Source: an uncultured Flavobacteriaceae bacterium (GTDB lineage: Bacteria > Bacteroidota > Bacteroidia > Flavobacteriales > Flavobacteriaceae). Taken from it: a stretch of DNA of 6,053 nt. A program made the position numbers and the translations under genes. The number at the start of each line of letters is the position of its first letter. Positions within the stretch are counted from its first letter, which is position 1. The notes under the pieces were generated by a model. That model was not told the DNA's origin. It did no database searches and was given only the letters and a program-made list of their open reading frames with translations. Shown here in pieces: positions 4,541 to 6,053 of the stretch. The stretch is from contig CALJFV010000094.1 in assembly GCA_938074515.1 (NCBI GenBank), positions 1-6,053 on the forward strand, given 5' to 3'.

Positions 4541-6053
4541 ATGAATTTCAAAAACTATCTATTGGTGTTTTGTGCGGCTTTGATGAGCTTCAGTATTTCA
4601 GCCCAAGAAGAAACGCAAAACCAATCACAAGGAGCAGCCACTTTTGGTGAATCACTGCCTAAGTATTATGTGCCATCAATGGCGTCACGCAGCGAACTAA
4701 TTCCTGCAGAATACACTGAGGAAGAGGCCCGTGACCGTCGTTCAATCCGAAATCGTGTGATTATCGGGAAAGAGAAGCAGTCTACAGATGATTATTATGT
4801 ATTAAATCGCCATGAAACCGAGCAAAGCATCCGTGTAATGCCTCCTTCAGTCGTATTTGATGCTTATTCATCAGGTTCTCAGCCTACGGATCCTTCAATG
4901 GCCGTTGGTTTAGATCACGTATTTGTGGTTTATAATACAGGATACCGCATCTTTGATAAGTCAGGAAATCCTTTGACAGGACAATTGGCAGTGACCAATA
5001 TCTTCTCAGGAGGCGGATGTTGTGATCTTACAGCCTCATTTGATACTGCAGCGGGGCGATGGGTAATCAGTTACTTATTTGGTAATGGAAACGTTCAGGT
5101 TGCTGTTTCGGATGGTTCTGACCCTTTGACTAGTGGATGGAATGTATATACTTACACCGGGGTAAGTGATTACCAAAAACTTTCTGTTTGGAGTGATGGT
5201 TATTACATTACTGCAAACACAAACCCAAGACGTGTTTGGGCTCTTGAGCGTGACGAAATGATCGCTGGTAGCACCACTGCGAGCTTCCAGACCTTTAATT
5301 TGACAGGAATCCAAACTTTTGGTTTTTACAGTCCACAGGCATTAAATGTGAGTGATGGGACCATGCCAGCAGCTGGCGGAGCCACTATTGTTTATTTACA
5401 GGATGACGCATGGGCTGGAGTTTCTCAAGATCATATCAAGTTTTGGACTATCGATGTCGATTGGGCTAATGCTGGGAATTCATCGATTTCTGCACCAACA
5501 CAGATCAACACGACTCCCTTTATTTCTGTATTCGATGGAGGAAGTTTTTCAAACTTAACCCAACCGAATGGGGGTGTGCCTATTGATGCACTTCAAGCAA
5601 CAATTATGAACCAAGCGCAGTTCCGCAAATTTGCGACCCACAACAGCGCGATATTCAACCATGTTGTTGATGTTGATGCTACAGGAGGTGAGTTGGCTGG
5701 AGTACGTTGGTATGAATTCCGTCAAGCAGGCGACAACCAACCTTGGACGCTATTCCAAGAGGGAACTTATACGGCTCCAGACGGTCGACATGCATGGCAT
5801 GCCAGTATGATCATGGACGGTGCAGGAAATATTGGTATGGGATATTCTTCTATGTCTGGCCCAACGACCACAGATGTGGTTCGTGTGAGTTCATACTATA
5901 CTGGTCGTTTTGATGGAGATGCTCCTGGGGTGATGACTGTAGCGGAAGAATTAATCGCTAATGGGATCGCCAACATTCCTGGTCTACGTTATGGAGATTA
6001 CAGTAAAATTGACATTGATCCTGCTGATGATGCGACTTTTTGGTTCATTAATG
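4541..6053 (+). CDS. Large exported protein, C-terminus beyond the right edge
   Basis: The ATG at 4541 opens a frame that stays open to the last base, giving 504 complete codons. Residues 1-21 are a classical Sec signal peptide: Lys4, a hydrophobic core at 6-15, and a likely cleavage after Ser-Ile-Ser-Ala21, before Gln22. A charged region (about 45-95, rich in Glu and Arg) precedes the main domain. From about Met100 the protein is rich in Gly, Asp, Trp and Tyr with alternating short beta-like segments: PTDPSMAVG, the Cys160-Cys161 pair in GGGCCDLTASFD, FDGGSFSNLTQP from 331, WYEFRQ from 390, DGRHAWHASM from 414 and RYGDYS from 483. Repeated WVISY/GMGYS-type strands suggest a beta-propeller-like fold. 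In flavobacteria such proteins often end in a type IX secretion sorting domain, but that end lies outside the window. It is likely secreted or surface-exposed; substrate and role are unknown. The ATG is preceded by an A-rich stretch and no Shine-Dalgarno sequence. Confidence 0.9.
   Translation, partial: MNFKNYLLVFCAALMSFSISAQEETQNQSQGAATFGESLPKYYVPSMASRSELIPAEYTEEEARDRRSIRNRVIIGKEKQSTDDYYVLNRHETEQSIRVMPPSVVFDAYSSGSQPTDPSMAVGLDHVFVVYNTGYRIFDKSGNPLTGQLAVTNIFSGGGCCDLTASFDTAAGRWVISYLFGNGNVQVAVSDGSDPLTSGWNVYTYTGVSDYQKLSVWSDGYYITANTNPRRVWALERDEMIAGSTTASFQTFNLTGIQTFGFYSPQALNVSDGTMPAAGGATIVYLQDDAWAGVSQDHIKFWTIDVDWANAGNSSISAPTQINTTPFISVFDGGSFSNLTQPNGGVPIDALQATIMNQAQFRKFATHNSAIFNHVVDVDATGGELAGVRWYEFRQAGDNQPWTLFQEGTYTAPDGRHAWHASMIMDGAGNIGMGYSSMSGPTTTDVVRVSSYYTGRFDGDAPGVMTVAEELIANGIANIPGLRYGDYSKIDIDPADDATFWFIN

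Noticed and set aside
5075..5740. Several short ORFs on both strands inside the exported-protein gene
   Set aside because: All lie in other frames of the long open frame beginning at 4541, which has a signal peptide and consistent protein composition throughout.
5788..5802. Palindrome-rich GCATGCATGGCATGCC-like stretch
   Set aside because: It encodes the HAWHA segment of the exported protein in frame, and the repeat follows from the repeated His/Ala/Trp codons.
1..6053. Defence island, mobile element, CRISPR array or biosynthetic cluster
   Set aside because: No transposase, integrase, toxin-antitoxin, nuclease or repeat-spacer pattern was seen. The recognisable genes are housekeeping or conserved envelope genes.

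Overview
The window reads as a chromosomal segment of a Bacteroidota bacterium, most likely a flavobacterium (class Flavobacteriia or a close relative). The evidence is a bacteroidetal Ig-like lipoprotein with a GGPKD stretch after the lipid cysteine, a single-chain class II glycyl-tRNA synthetase of the length usual in this phylum, start sites that mostly lack Shine-Dalgarno sequences, and matches to the Bacteroidota -7 promoter consensus TAnnTTTG. No rRNA, tRNA, CRISPR array, insertion sequence or prophage was seen.

Layout. Minus strand, positions 1-1443: a competence-type ComF phosphoribosyltransferase-like gene is followed 24 bp later by an Ig-like-fold lipoprotein gene that runs off the left edge. 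Plus strand, 1486-3974: diverging from comF across only 42 bp, a membrane-anchored coiled-coil protein of unknown function is followed by glyS. Minus strand, 3966-4334: a small lipoprotein gene converges on glyS, and the two coding ends overlap by 9 bp. After a 206-bp AT-rich intergenic region, a plus-strand gene starts at 4541 and runs off the right edge. It has no stop codon in the window and encodes a large exported protein with a clear signal peptide.

How the genes relate. glyS is housekeeping. ComF, the Ig-like lipoprotein and the coiled-coil protein look like conserved neighbours of glyS in flavobacteria, judged from memory of the families and not from a search. Three products carry export signals (two lipoproteins and one Sec signal peptide). 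The coiled-coil protein is predicted to be anchored in the inner membrane with its bulk in the periplasm. I see no evidence that these genes form one dedicated pathway.

The window is mostly ordinary core-genome material and I did not find a new defence or mobile system. The most interesting points are: TAnnTTTG-like -7 boxes lying only 4-5 nt upstream of three of the six start codons, which would predict leaderless or nearly leaderless mRNAs; a hydrophilic insertion of roughly 30 residues in ComF just before its PRPP-type loop; overlapping convergent gene ends at glyS; and three proteins of unknown function with recognisable conserved-looking blocks.
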